Source of the DNA: Pandoraea vervacti | GTDB taxonomy: Bacteria; Pseudomonadota; Gammaproteobacteria; Burkholderiales; Burkholderiaceae | Length of the DNA: 64,000 bases | Direction: 5' to 3' | Assembly (NCBI RefSeq): GCF_000934605.2 | Contig: NZ_CP010897.2 | Location: 682,001 to 746,000 of the forward strand | Shown here: positions 32,434-41,782 of the stretch, piece after piece | Layout: each line of letters starts with the position of its first letter | How positions within the stretch are numbered: the first letter of the stretch is position 1 | Position numbers and translations under genes: made by a program | The notes under the pieces: generated by a model | The model's input: the letters and a program-made list of their open reading frames with translations, nothing else | Told to the model about the DNA's origin: nothing | Database searches by the model: none

Positions 32434-33888
32434 ATGAAGGATTTCCGGAACTTCATCAACGGTGAGTGGGTATCCACTGCCCGTACCTTCGAGAACCGCA
32501 ACCCTGTCGACAACAGCCTGATCGGCCACGTCCACGAAGCCGGACGCGCCGAAGTGGACGCCGCCGTGCGTGCGGCCCGCGCGGCGCTGCAAGGTCCCTG
32601 GGGCAGCATGACGGTCGCGCAGCGGGTGGAATTGCTGCACGCCGTGGCCGACGGCATCAATCGGCGCTTCGACGATTTCCTTGCGGCCGAGATCGCGGAT
32701 ACCGGCAAGCCGCACGGCCTCGCGAGCCATCTCGACATCCCGCGCGGGGCCGCGAACTTCAAGGTGTTCGCGGACATGATCAAGAACGTGCCGACGGAAT
32801 CGTTTGCCATGACGACCCCCGACGGCGGCAACGCGCTGAACTACGGCGTGCGCACGCCGCGCGGCGTAATCGCAGTCGTCTGCCCGTGGAACCTGCCGCT
32901 GTTGCTGATGACTTGGAAGGTCGGTCCTGCGCTCGCGTTCGGCAACACGGTGGTCGTCAAGCCGTCGGAGGAAACGCCCGCCACGGCGACGTTGCTGGGC
33001 GAGGTGATGAACGAAGTCGGGGTGCCGGCCGGGGTGTACAACGTCGTGCACGGCTTCGGCCCCGAGTCGGCGGGCGCGTTCCTCACCGAGCATCCGGGCG
33101 TCAACGGCATCACCTTCACCGGGGAGACACGCACCGGCGAAGCCATCATGAAGGCCGCAGCCAACGGCGTGCGTCCGGTGTCGTTCGAGCTCGGCGGCAA
33201 GAATCCGGGCATCGTGTTTGCGGACGCCGACTTCGACAAGGCCGTGGCAGGCATTACGCGCTCGGCGTTCGACAACAGCGGCCAGGTCTGTCTGGGCACG
33301 GAGCGCGTGTATGTGCAACGCCCGATCTTCGAGCGCTTCGTGGCCGCGCTCAAGTCACGCGCCGAATCGTTGAAGCTCGGCGATCCGTATGCCGAAGGCA
33401 CGAACTTCGGTCCGCTCGTCTCGCAGGTCCATCGCGAAAAGGTGCTGTCTTATTACGAGAAGGCGCGTGCGGAAGGCGCGACGATCGTGACCGGCGGCGG
33501 GGTGCCCGACATGCCGGCGTCGATGAAGGACGGTGCATGGGTGCAGCCCACGATCTGGACGGGGCTGCCGGAAACGGCCTCGGTCATTCGTGAAGAAATC
33601 TTCGGACCGTGCTGCCACATCGCGCCGTTCGATACCGAAGAGGAAGTGATTGCGATGGCGAACGCCACGCCATACGGTCTGGCGGCCACTGTGTGGACGT
33701 CGGACGTGAGTCGGGCGCACCGCATGGGCGCGGCGCTCGAGGTCGGCGTGTGCTGGATCAACGCATGGTTCCTGCGCGATCTGCGCACGGCGTTCGGTGG
33801 CGCCAAGCAGTCGGGTATCGGTCGCGAAGGCGGTGTGCATTCGCTGGAGTTCTACACCGAACTGCGTAACGTCTGCGTGAAGCTGTAA
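32434..33888 (+). CDS. Aldehyde dehydrogenase (2-hydroxymuconic/2-aminomuconic semialdehyde dehydrogenase-like)
   Basis: A 484-residue NAD(P)-dependent aldehyde dehydrogenase. The nucleotide-binding segment (VVCPWNLPLLLMTWKVGPAL), the general-base Glu (SFELGGKNPGIV) and nucleophile Cys (SGQVCLGTERVY) are all present. The N-terminal FRNFINGEWV and the C-terminal GIGREGGVHSLEFYTELRN look like the muconic-semialdehyde branch, used in meta-cleavage and tryptophan/aminophenol pathways. No other meta-pathway genes are beside it, so the substrate is uncertain. It is divergent from a GntR regulator and ends at a strong bidirectional hairpin. Confidence 0.9.
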   Translation: MKDFRNFINGEWVSTARTFENRNPVDNSLIGHVHEAGRAEVDAAVRAARAALQGPWGSMTVAQRVELLHAVADGINRRFDDFLAAEIADTGKPHGLASHLDIPRGAANFKVFADMIKNVPTESFAMTTPDGGNALNYGVRTPRGVIAVVCPWNLPLLLMTWKVGPALAFGNTVVVKPSEETPATATLLGEVMNEVGVPAGVYNVVHGFGPESAGAFLTEHPGVNGITFTGETRTGEAIMKAAANGVRPVSFELGGKNPGIVFADADFDKAVAGITRSAFDNSGQVCLGTERVYVQRPIFERFVAALKSRAESLKLGDPYAEGTNFGPLVSQVHREKVLSYYEKARAEGATIVTGGGVPDMPASMKDGAWVQPTIWTGLPETASVIREEIFGPCCHIAPFDTEEEVIAMANATPYGLAATVWTSDVSRAHRMGAALEVGVCWINAWFLRDLRTAFGGAKQSGIGREGGVHSLEFYTELRNVCVKL

Positions 33889-33908
33889 GCGGCGCACATG
33901 AAAATGGC

Positions 33909-33950
33909 AAGGGCCTCGTCAGCTCCCCAGGGATGGCTGACGAGGCCCTT
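33909..33950. terminator. Bidirectional terminator between convergent operons
   Basis: Perfect 15-base arms (AAGGGCCTCGTCAGC / GCTGACGAGGCCCTT) around a 12-base loop, 20 bases after the dehydrogenase stop and just beyond the stop of the convergent aminotransferase. The T-tracts are short, but the palindrome suits both directions. Confidence 0.7.
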
Positions 33951-33977
33951 GGCGTTACGGCGGGGCGCTTGCCTGTC

Positions 33978-35174
33978 TTACCTGAGCGTCACCTGCATGG
34001 CGCGTGCCAGACGTGCCACGCCTTCTTCGATCGCCGTCACGGCCGGCGCCGCGAACGACAGTCGCAGCGAAGCTTCGTCGGGTAGCTCGGCAAAGAATGC
34101 CGTGCCCGGCACGAACAACACTTTTTCCGCAATCGCATGCGGCAGCAATTCGCTTGTCTTGAGCGCCGCGAGACGGGCCCACACGAACATCCCGCCCTGC
34201 GGGGCATGGAACCGGATGGCGTCGCCCAGCTTGTCGCGCAGCGCCTGGCACATGGCGTCGCACTTGAGACGGTAGGCCTCGGTGATCTTCGGCAGATGGC
34301 GCGTGAGCGAGCCTTCCGCGAGATACTCTGCGGCCACCGCCTGCGTCCACGGCACGCTGCACAGATCGACGGTCTGCTTGGCTACCACGCAGCGCCGCGC
34401 GATCTCCGGCGGCGCTACTGTCCAGCCCACCCGCAATCCCGGCGCCACGATCTTCGACAGGCTCGAGAAGTGCACGACCCAGTCGCGCGAGCCGGGCACC
34501 TCTGCCGTCAGGCCGAGCATCGTCGGTACGGCCTCGCCCGCGAAGCGCAGGTTGCCGTAGGGATCGTCCTCGACGATCACGAAGCGGAATTCCACCGCCA
34601 GTTTCAACAACGCCAGGCGACGTTCGCGCGAGAGCGTCGCGCCCGTCGGATTGGCGAACGTCGGCACGGTGTAGAGCAGCTTGGGCGGGGCGATCCGGCC
34701 TTCGCGCAGCAACGCTTCCAGATGCGCGACGTCCAGTCCGTCGGCGTCGACCGGCACGCTCACAATCGTCGCCTGCTGCAGACGCAGCGCCTGCAACGTG
34801 GCGGGATAGGCCGGCTGCTCGGTCACCACCACATCGCCCGGCGCGACCATGACGCGCAACAGCAGATCGAGGCCCTGTTGCGATCCCGTCGTCACCAGCA
34901 GTTCTTCCGAGGCGCAGGGCGAACCGCGTTGCGCCATCAAGGCGATGAGTTGTGCCTTGAGTTCCGCGAGTCCGTCCGTCGGGCCGTATTGCAGACAGCG
35001 TGTCGGCAGGGAGAAAGCGCGGGCTTGTGCGGCGGCAAGACCGTCGACGTCGAACAGGTCGCTCGCGGGGTATCCGCCCGCAAACGAGATCATGCCCGGC
35101 TCGGACAGGTACTTGAACAGTTCGCGAATCGGCGAACCTGCCGGATTGGCGAAGGAAGACGTGAAAGCGTACAT
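33978..35174 (-). CDS. PLP-dependent aminotransferase (2-aminoadipate type)
   Basis: A 398-residue fold-I aminotransferase of the LysN/MocR-like class. The PLP lysine is in SSLSKIVAPGLRVGW; the N-terminal ISFAGGYPASDLFDVD and VTTGSQQGLDLL fit 2-aminoadipate aminotransferases. No helix-turn-helix is present, so it is an enzyme and not a regulator. ATG 35174 begins at the conserved YAFTSSF. It is the third gene of a minus-strand operon after hglS and amaB, whose substrates and products match: it would convert 2-aminoadipate to 2-oxoadipate. That role comes from context. Confidence 0.85.
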   Translation of the reverse strand: MYAFTSSFANPAGSPIRELFKYLSEPGMISFAGGYPASDLFDVDGLAAAQARAFSLPTRCLQYGPTDGLAELKAQLIALMAQRGSPCASEELLVTTGSQQGLDLLLRVMVAPGDVVVTEQPAYPATLQALRLQQATIVSVPVDADGLDVAHLEALLREGRIAPPKLLYTVPTFANPTGATLSRERRLALLKLAVEFRFVIVEDDPYGNLRFAGEAVPTMLGLTAEVPGSRDWVVHFSSLSKIVAPGLRVGWTVAPPEIARRCVVAKQTVDLCSVPWTQAVAAEYLAEGSLTRHLPKITEAYRLKCDAMCQALRDKLGDAIRFHAPQGGMFVWARLAALKTSELLPHAIAEKVLFVPGTAFFAELPDEASLRLSFAAPAVTAIEEGVARLARAMQVTLR

Positions 35175-35266
35175 GGGGGCCTCGCTGATCGAAGCGTGAC
35201 GTGAGAAGGCTGACGGGAGAGCGTTGTCGCCGAACGCCATGCGACGTCCGGCACGGAAGACGGTGC

Positions 35267-35326
35267 GGCAGCGCCGGGGCATCGTGCATCGTCGCGAGGG
35301 ACGATGATTGGTGCCCCGGCGCTGCC
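35267..35326. other. Nested inverted repeat between amaB and the aminotransferase gene
   Basis: Outer arms GGCAGCGCCGGGGCA and its exact complement (15 bases each) enclose an inner stem CATCGTC/GACGATG (35287-35293 and 35300-35306). The whole forms a long two-tier hairpin in the intercistronic gap, 8 bases after the amaB stop. No T-tract follows. It probably sets the relative level of the downstream aminotransferase by partial termination or RNA processing. Confidence 0.65.
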
Positions 35327-35334
35327 GGCGCGAC

Positions 35335-36834
35335 TTACTCGATCGAGAAGTCGATGCCTTGCGCGAGCGGCAGGGCGGAGGAGTAGTTCACGGTGTTGGT
35401 CGCGCGGCGCATGTAGCCCTTCCACGCGTCCGAGCCCGACTCGCGGCCGCCGCCGGTTTCCTTTTCCCCGCCGAATGCGCCGCCGATTTCTGCGCCGCTC
35501 GGACCAATGTTGACATTGGCGATGCCGCAGTCGCTACCGGCCGACGACGTGAAGCGCTCGGCTTCGCGCAGGTCGTTGGTGAATACGCACGATGACAGGC
35601 CGTGCGAGGACGCGTTGTTGGCCTCGATGGCTTGTGCGAAGTCGCTGTACTTCAGCACGTACAGAATCGGCGCGAACGTCTCCGTCAGTACGACTTCCGT
35701 TTGCGACGGCATCTCCACGATGGCCGGTTTGACGTAGAAGCCGCCTTCGTTGCCGGCGACGACATGACGCTCGCCGCCCGTCACCTTGCCCCCTTGGGCG
35801 CGCGCCTGATCGAGGGCGCTCTGCATGCGCTTGAATGCGCCTTCGTCGATCAGCGGTCCCATCAGCGTGCCGCGCTCGAGCGGGTTGCCGATGGCGACCT
35901 TGCCGTACAGCGTCTTCAGGCGCTCGACGGTCTTGTCGTACACGCTTTCATGCACGAACAGGCGACGCAGCGTGGTGCAGCGCTGACCGGCCGTGCCGAC
36001 GGCCGAGAACAGAATGCCGCGCAGGGCGAGTTCCGGATTGGCGCTCTCCGTGACGATGCCGGCGTTGTTGCCGCCGAGTTCGAGAATCGAACGACCGAAG
36101 CGGCGTGCGACTTCCACGCCGACCTTGCGGCCCATCTCGGTGCTGCCCGTCGCGCTCACGATCGCCGAGCGCGGATCGGCAACGAGGGCCTCGCCGACGT
36201 CGCGCCCACCGATGACGAGAGCCGTCAGGCCCTGGGGGGCATCCCCGAACTCGGCAATGACTTCTTCCATCAACTTGTTGACGGCGAGGGCGGTCAGCGG
36301 CGTTTTCTCCGACGGCTTCCACACGACCGCGTTGCCGCACACGAGGGCGAGCGCAGCGTTCCACGACCACACCGCGACCGGGAAGTTAAAGGCGGAGATG
36401 ACGGTGCAAACGCCCATCGGGTGCCACGTCTCGGCCATGCGGTGGCCCGGGCGCTCCGAGGCGATCGTCAGACCGTACAACTGACGCGAGAGGCCCACCG
36501 CGAAGTCGCAGATGTCGATCATTTCCTGCACTTCGCCCAGGCCTTCCTGCAGGATCTTGCCCGCTTCGAGCGTGACGAGCGCGCCCAGCGCCTGCTTGCG
36601 CTCGCGCAGCTTTTCGCCAAGCAGACGGACCAGCTCGCCGCGACGCGGGGCCGGTACGTTGCGCCATGCGGTGAAGGCGGTTTGCGCGCGCGCGAGGGCG
36701 GCCTGTGCGTCGGCTACCGAGGCGCTGGCCACGCGGCCGATCAGTTCGCCGTTGATCGGCGAGTGCACGGCGATGTCGCCCGTCTCGGCCAGTTTGGCAA
36801 TGCCCAGTTCGTTGAGAATGGAAGTCGCGTTCAC
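35335..36834 (-). CDS. amaB: Piperideine-6-carboxylate / 2-aminoadipate semialdehyde dehydrogenase
   Basis: A 499-residue aldehyde dehydrogenase of the ALDH7 (antiquitin) group, which oxidises L-2-aminoadipate-6-semialdehyde (in equilibrium with piperideine-6-carboxylate) to 2-aminoadipate. Group features: HSPINGELIGRVA, FNFPVAVWSWNAALALVCGN, ILELGGNNAGIV and the nucleophile Cys in VGTAGQRCTTLRRLF. The C-terminus FGGEKETGGGRESGSDAWK is typical. Start is GTG 36834 with AAGGACAC before it. It sits between hglS and an aminotransferase, so three consecutive steps of lysine catabolism are encoded together. Confidence 0.9.
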   Translation of the reverse strand: MNATSILNELGIAKLAETGDIAVHSPINGELIGRVASASVADAQAALARAQTAFTAWRNVPAPRRGELVRLLGEKLRERKQALGALVTLEAGKILQEGLGEVQEMIDICDFAVGLSRQLYGLTIASERPGHRMAETWHPMGVCTVISAFNFPVAVWSWNAALALVCGNAVVWKPSEKTPLTALAVNKLMEEVIAEFGDAPQGLTALVIGGRDVGEALVADPRSAIVSATGSTEMGRKVGVEVARRFGRSILELGGNNAGIVTESANPELALRGILFSAVGTAGQRCTTLRRLFVHESVYDKTVERLKTLYGKVAIGNPLERGTLMGPLIDEGAFKRMQSALDQARAQGGKVTGGERHVVAGNEGGFYVKPAIVEMPSQTEVVLTETFAPILYVLKYSDFAQAIEANNASSHGLSSCVFTNDLREAERFTSSAGSDCGIANVNIGPSGAEIGGAFGGEKETGGGRESGSDAWKGYMRRATNTVNYSSALPLAQGIDFSIE

Positions 36835-36877
36835 GTGAGTGTCCTTTTGGAATTTGCTGAAATCTACGCGTTGGTCG

Positions 36878-37903
36878 TTACTTGGCGTTGGCCGTCATCT
36901 TGAAAATGCCCTGGGCATTGCCCGCGTCGAAGCGCAGGTCGAGTTTCCAGCGCCGTCCGGCAGTGTCGTACTCGCGATGACGCGTGATGAATTCGTAGAA
37001 CGAGCCCGGCACGTCGCGCGTGACGATCTCGCCATCCTTGCCCCGGAATTCGCGACGCACGGTGTCGGCGCGGTAGGCCGTCTGGAACACGCGACCCGAG
37101 CGCGAGCGCTCGACTTCGGGTTTCATGGGGCGGCCCTTTGCCTTCTCGGCGTCCGACAGGGCGAGGACGTCTTCCACGCGGTCCGTGGCGTGGTTAAAAG
37201 CGTTGCCCTCCGTCGCGATCCATGCCATTTCGGCCGATTCGGCGAGCAGCAGTTCGTAGTCGGCTTCGCTCGGCACGTCATGCTGGCGGGCGAACGCACC
37301 GACGATGACGGGAAGCAGGGCCTGGGCGCTCTCGAGCGGCAGCGTGCCGTCGCGCTCCAGTTCCCACAATTGACCGACGGCCGTTGGCGTGAGCGGGTCT
37401 TTCGATGTGCCGACCACGCGCGACACGGCTTGCTGGAACGTTTCCGAAAAGCGCTCCGGGTGCAGCTCGCTCACGAAGAACTGCGAGATTTCGTCGGGGC
37501 AGTCTTCGTGGGCGTAGGCGCGGCCCGTCATGCCCAGGCGGTCAAGCGGATAGCGACCGTTCAACCGGAAGCCGAGCGGGCGCAGAATGCGCGTGAACGC
37601 GGCTTCTCCCGGGGGCAGCGCGCCGTTCTCGTCCCACCGAACGGTGCGCAGCGCGCCATGGTCGAAGTACACGCTGCCGCCGGCGGCAATCGCCTCTTCG
37701 GTATAGGTGCGCCCGTTCTGCGAGCGCTCTAGCAGCCCTTCGAACAGCGCCATGTTCATGGCTTGCGCCAGTTCGGCGCGGGTAACGCGGCCGAACTCGA
37801 AGTCGGCGAGGATCGACGGCGCGTTGAGCGTGGCGAAAAGGGCGTCGGTACGGGCCTTCCCGATCAGGGAAACCAGCAGCGACTCCACATTGGCATTGCG
37901 CAT
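36878..37903 (-). CDS. hglS: 2-oxoadipate dioxygenase/decarboxylase (HglS, DUF1338)
   Basis: A 341-residue Fe(II)-dependent oxygenase of the DUF1338/YdcJ family. Its characterised member in Pseudomonas putida converts 2-oxoadipate to D-2-hydroxyglutarate in lysine catabolism. His82 (YFDHGALRTV), His239 (NAFNHATDR) and Glu304 (SFYEFITRHR) have the spacing expected of the metal-binding triad. Start ATG 37903 begins the conserved N-terminus. It is first in the operon hglS-amaB-aminotransferase and divergent from a LysR regulator. Confidence 0.88.
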   Translation of the reverse strand: MRNANVESLLVSLIGKARTDALFATLNAPSILADFEFGRVTRAELAQAMNMALFEGLLERSQNGRTYTEEAIAAGGSVYFDHGALRTVRWDENGALPPGEAAFTRILRPLGFRLNGRYPLDRLGMTGRAYAHEDCPDEISQFFVSELHPERFSETFQQAVSRVVGTSKDPLTPTAVGQLWELERDGTLPLESAQALLPVIVGAFARQHDVPSEADYELLLAESAEMAWIATEGNAFNHATDRVEDVLALSDAEKAKGRPMKPEVERSRSGRVFQTAYRADTVRREFRGKDGEIVTRDVPGSFYEFITRHREYDTAGRRWKLDLRFDAGNAQGIFKMTANAK

Positions 37904-38089
37904 CGGTGAGTCTCTCAGGCAGGGGCGCTGTGTTGACCAGCGCCGCAGGGTATCAGGGGGAGGGCATGATGCACATGGGGGATCGTAGGGCTTCGCGCCA
38001 TGCCATCTTGCCGTGACAGCATTATTGGAACGGACGGCTTGCGCGTAAAGCGAGATAAAATTGCCACTTGATGCGTTTTTGGAATCAAC

Positions 38090-39013
38090 ATGCGCAAATT
38101 CAAGACCCCCGGCACGGCGGCGCTGCTGGCCTTCGAGGCCGCTGCCCGGCATGAAAGCTTCACCCATGCGGCGCGCGAGCTGTTCCTGACGGAGAGCGCG
38201 GTCTCGCGCCAGATCGCCACGCTGGAGACACAACTAGGCGTACGCCTGTTCGTACGTGCCAAGCAGCGGGTCATGCTCACGCGCGCCGGGCGTCTGTATG
38301 GCACGCAGGTCCGCCGCACGCTGGAGCAGCTCGATCGCGACACGCTGGCGATCATGGCGCATGGCAGCGGCGGCGGGTCTCTCGAACTGGCGGTGCTGCC
38401 GACATTCGCGTCGCAATGGTTGATTCCGCGGATGAAAGACTTCGACGATCGCCACCCGGACGTTCGCGTGAACATGGGCGTGCACACCGATCTGTTCACC
38501 TTTGGCGAGACGCACTTCGAGGCGGCCATTCACTTCGGGCAGCCGACGTGGCCGGGCACGTCGTCGGACTATCTGTTCGGGGAAGAGGTGGTGCCGGTCT
38601 GTCGACCGTCGATTCTGAAAGGGCCGGTTCGCACGGCTGCCGACTTGCTGACGTATCCGTTGCTGCACTCGACCACGCGCCCGAGCGCCTGGACGCAATG
38701 GTTCGCCGAACAGCGCATCGAAGACCATCGCGCGTTGCAGGGCGTGCGCTACGAACTGCACACGATGCTGATCGCCGGCGCGGCGGCCGGGCTGGGTATC
38801 GCGCTGGTGCCCAAGTTCTTCGTCGAGGGGCAACTGGCGACGCTCGGCCTCACGATTCCATTCGACGTGAAAAGTGTGGCCGAGTCGGCCTATTACCTCG
38901 TCTATCCGACCGAGCTTACGCACGGACAACCCCTCAGCGTGTTTCGCGAGTGGCTGCTCGATCAGGCCAAGGCCTATCGGCCGACGTACCGTCCCGATTA
39001 CCGGCCCGGCTAG
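38090..39013 (+). CDS. LysR-family regulator, probable activator of the lysine operon
   Basis: A 307-residue LysR protein. The HTH (about 10-70; FEAAARHESFTHAARELFLTE, TLETQLGVRLF) resembles the GcvA/AmpR group. It is divergent from hglS with 186 bases between them, so it is the natural regulator of the lysine/2-aminoadipate operon. The C-terminus repeats YRPTYRPDYRPG. I could not find a clear T-N11-A site in the intergenic stretch. Confidence 0.88.
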   Translation: MRKFKTPGTAALLAFEAAARHESFTHAARELFLTESAVSRQIATLETQLGVRLFVRAKQRVMLTRAGRLYGTQVRRTLEQLDRDTLAIMAHGSGGGSLELAVLPTFASQWLIPRMKDFDDRHPDVRVNMGVHTDLFTFGETHFEAAIHFGQPTWPGTSSDYLFGEEVVPVCRPSILKGPVRTAADLLTYPLLHSTTRPSAWTQWFAEQRIEDHRALQGVRYELHTMLIAGAAAGLGIALVPKFFVEGQLATLGLTIPFDVKSVAESAYYLVYPTELTHGQPLSVFREWLLDQAKAYRPTYRPDYRPG

Positions 39014-39034
39014 GTTCGGGCGGCGTGCGCTGTA

Positions 39035-39682
39035 TCAGCGTCCCGTGTAGCGTCCTGGCTTGTGCCATGCCACGACCATCGCGCTCATCGCGATGGCGGA
39101 CAGGGCCGACCATGCCACGCGGCCCGAGGGAATGACGCTCAGCGAGACGAGCAGAATCGTCGCGTCGATGCACACCTGCGTGATGCCGGCGTTGATGCCC
39201 CGTCGGCGTTGCAGCCACAGCGTCACGATGCCGGTGCCGCCGACGCCCGCGCCATGACGCGCCAGCGCCAGAATGCCCATCCCGCACAGCGTGCCACCCA
39301 CGAACGCCGCGAACAGCGGGTTGACGAAGGCGACGTTGAACGTCTGCGGCATGGCCGCCAGGGCGAAGGTGATCCCGAAGCTCGCGATCGTCGACTTGAG
39401 CGCAAAGCGGGCGCCCATCGTGAAATACGCGAAGAGGAAGAACGGTATGTTCACCAGCGTGAAGATGGTGCCTACCGGTAGCGGAAAGAGGTAAGAGGCG
39501 AGCAGTGCGATGCCTGCCACGCCGCCGGTGACCAACCCGGCAGCCTTGAGCAGCACCAGACCGACCACCACGAATGCCATGCCGATGACCATCGCATAGA
39601 TGTCTTCGAGCACGGAGTGCGGAACGCCGATTGTGTCGGTTGCCGCAATGGCGCCGGATACGGCGCCCGTGTCGTGTTTCAT
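39035..39682 (-). CDS. YitT-family membrane protein
   Basis: A 215-residue integral membrane protein. The YitT-family N-terminal region is visible (GLVLLKAAGLVTGGVAGIALLASYLF) together with GILALARHGAGVGGTGIVTLWLQRRRGI. Five to six hydrophobic helices. These proteins are common but their function is unknown. The gene is convergent with the LysR gene and 150 bases after ilvE on the same strand. Confidence 0.85.
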   Translation of the reverse strand: MKHDTGAVSGAIAATDTIGVPHSVLEDIYAMVIGMAFVVVGLVLLKAAGLVTGGVAGIALLASYLFPLPVGTIFTLVNIPFFLFAYFTMGARFALKSTIASFGITFALAAMPQTFNVAFVNPLFAAFVGGTLCGMGILALARHGAGVGGTGIVTLWLQRRRGINAGITQVCIDATILLVSLSVIPSGRVAWSALSAIAMSAMVVAWHKPGRYTGR

Positions 39683-39832
39683 GATCTGTAAGTCAGGAAC
39701 AACAGGACGGCGCGCCCGACTCTCCTGATGTCGGTGACGCGCCGCCAGAGATTTCCCGCGTCGCTGTCTCGGGCGACGCGCAGCTTCACAGCTTGTTATG
39801 TCGATGCGGTGATTGACCGATACAACGCGCGA

Positions 39833-40930
39833 TCAGGCGATATGGTGCACCCAGCCGAACGGATCGGCGATCTTGCCGCGCTGAATGCCCGTGAGTTGAT
39901 CGCGGATGCGCTTGGTGACGGGGCCTTCGCCGCCGTCGGCGATGTTGAATTCGCCGTTGGCGTGACGCACCTGACCGATCGCCGTGACGACCGCGGCGGT
40001 ACCGCAGGCAAACGTTTCCTTCACGCGCCCGCTGGCCGCATCGGCCTGCCACTGGGCAAATTCGTACGGCGCTTCGTTGACCGTGAGGCCTTCGCGGCGC
40101 GCCAGTTCGATGATCGACGCGCGGGTGATGCCCGGCAGAATCGTGCCCGAGAGGGGGGGCGTCTGGAGCGAACCGTCGTCCATGACGAAGAAAACGTTCA
40201 TGCCGCCGAGTTCTTCGATCCAGCGGTGTTGTGCGGCGTCGAGGAACACGACCTGATCGCAGCCCTTGGCGCTCGCTTCCGTCTGCGCGATCAGGCTGGC
40301 GGCGTAGTTGCCGCCGCACTTGGCGGCGCCGGTGCCGCCCGGGGCGGCACGCGTGTACTGGTCCGACACCCACACCGTGACGGCCGACTTGCCGGCCTTG
40401 AAGTACGGGCCGACCGGGCAGGCGATCACGCAGAAGATGTATTCATGTGCGGCACGCACGCCGAGGAAACTCTCGGAGGCGAACATGAACGGACGGATGT
40501 AGAGGCTGCTGCCTTCGGCGCCCGGGATCCACGCGCGGTCGATGTCGACGAGCTTTTCCACGGCTTCAAGGAACACGCCTTCCGGCAAGTCGGCCATCGA
40601 CATGCGCTGGGCCGATTCGCGGAAGCGCTTCGCGTTGGCTTGCGGACGGAACAGCGAGATCTTGCCGTCCTCGCTCCGATAGGCCTTCATGCCTTCGAAG
40701 ATTTCCTGTGCGTAGTGCAGCACGGCGCATGCGGGGTCGATCTGGAACGGACGGCGGGCTTCCACCTTCGCGTCGTGCCAGCCCTTGCCTTCGGTCCAGC
40801 GGATCGTGACCATGTGATCCGTGAATACACGGCCGAACACCGGATTCGCCAGCGCGGCGGTGATCTGGTCGGCGGGGGTGGGGTTGGCGTGCGGCTCCAC
40901 GACAAAACGCAATTGGTTGTCAGCGCTCAT
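39833..40930 (-). CDS. ilvE: Branched-chain amino acid aminotransferase
   Basis: A 365-residue fold-IV PLP enzyme that makes or degrades leucine, isoleucine and valine. Evidence: LHYAQEIFEGMKAYR near the N-terminus, RIRPFMFAS-like SSLYIRPFMF, the PLP lysine in GGTGAAKCGGNYAAS, and EELGGMNVFFV. The length matches the 360-residue class II group. It has its own 425-base upstream region. The nearby YitT gene is probably independent. Confidence 0.93.
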   Translation of the reverse strand: MSADNQLRFVVEPHANPTPADQITAALANPVFGRVFTDHMVTIRWTEGKGWHDAKVEARRPFQIDPACAVLHYAQEIFEGMKAYRSEDGKISLFRPQANAKRFRESAQRMSMADLPEGVFLEAVEKLVDIDRAWIPGAEGSSLYIRPFMFASESFLGVRAAHEYIFCVIACPVGPYFKAGKSAVTVWVSDQYTRAAPGGTGAAKCGGNYAASLIAQTEASAKGCDQVVFLDAAQHRWIEELGGMNVFFVMDDGSLQTPPLSGTILPGITRASIIELARREGLTVNEAPYEFAQWQADAASGRVKETFACGTAAVVTAIGQVRHANGEFNIADGGEGPVTKRIRDQLTGIQRGKIADPFGWVHHIA

Positions 40931-41355
40931 GTTTCTTCAGTGTCTCGGCAGAGGTGGCTTGATTCGTCTGTGCCGTTAACGTAAACGGCAAGGTGGCATA
41001 TTTTCCTCCTTTCGGGGCCTGCCTGTCGACTGAATTCACCGCTTCTCACGTCACGGCGGGCTTCTTTCGGAATTTGTGCCGGAAAATGTCGGAAATTGGT
41101 GAATTTTTGCTGGAATTCTGCGCCGTTAGCCGGAATTTTCGTTCTCGGAGGCGCCGCGGCGCTTCCCGGGTCGGGTCAAAAGTGTGTAAAAAAACATTTC
41201 CGACCACGAGGCGGACTGCGCTCGACATTTAATATCGAAAGCGCATCATGTCGGGAACGCTCCTGGCGTTGAAGTCGCGCAACGGTTGCCTTCGGCGACC
41301 GCATCGCCGCGCGCTGGACGTTCCCACCCGATATGCGCAAAGGGAGAGGAGACGC
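40931..41355. other. Intergenic region between ilvE and a small membrane protein gene
   Basis: A 425-base divergent region. The part at 41065-41140 contains five loosely repeated CGGAA/TGGAA elements (about 41068, 41082, 41091, 41112 and 41130) in an AT-richer context. Open frames here are short with atypical composition, so I call no gene. A poly-A tract (41186-41193) and a TTTAATA element near 41230 may be promoter parts for the rightward gene. Confidence 0.4.
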
Positions 41356-41709
41356 ATGAAGTCGACGACGATTCGGATGTTGCGCGCTTACCTGCTCGTG
41401 GCGTCGCTGGGGGCCATGTGCATCGACGCCTGCGTGGTGATCGCCATGTTGGTGTTCGACGTACCGCAGCGTATCTTCACCTCGGGCGATTTTCGTATCG
41501 CAATGGCCGGGTCATTGCTGCTGCTGGTGCTCGCGGCGCGCTCGGTGGCGCAGGCCGCCTATGAGGCGGCGCTCGCGAGCCGCCACGTGACACTGGGCGG
41601 CGAGAGCCGACAGCGCACGGTCGCGGTACGCGAGGACTGCCCACACCGGTTGCTCGTCCTGTTTCACCTGCGCATCCATCGCCAGCAATTGGCGATGGTC
41701 GCGCTCTGA
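41356..41709 (+). CDS. Small two-helix membrane protein, unknown function
   Basis: A 117-residue protein with two hydrophobic segments (about 11-34 and 47-63) and a basic C-terminal tail rich in His, Arg and Val. ATG 41356 has a strong Shine-Dalgarno (GGGAGAGGAGAC). I do not recognise a family. It stands alone between ilvE and the GST gene. Confidence 0.6.
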   Translation: MKSTTIRMLRAYLLVASLGAMCIDACVVIAMLVFDVPQRIFTSGDFRIAMAGSLLLLVLAARSVAQAAYEAALASRHVTLGGESRQRTVAVREDCPHRLLVLFHLRIHRQQLAMVAL

Positions 41710-41782
41710 GGGTGATCCGCGTTTGTCTGCGCTTGTCGGCACTGGCAGGCGCAGGCTGCCGTCGACAGCCTGCGTAGTGAGA

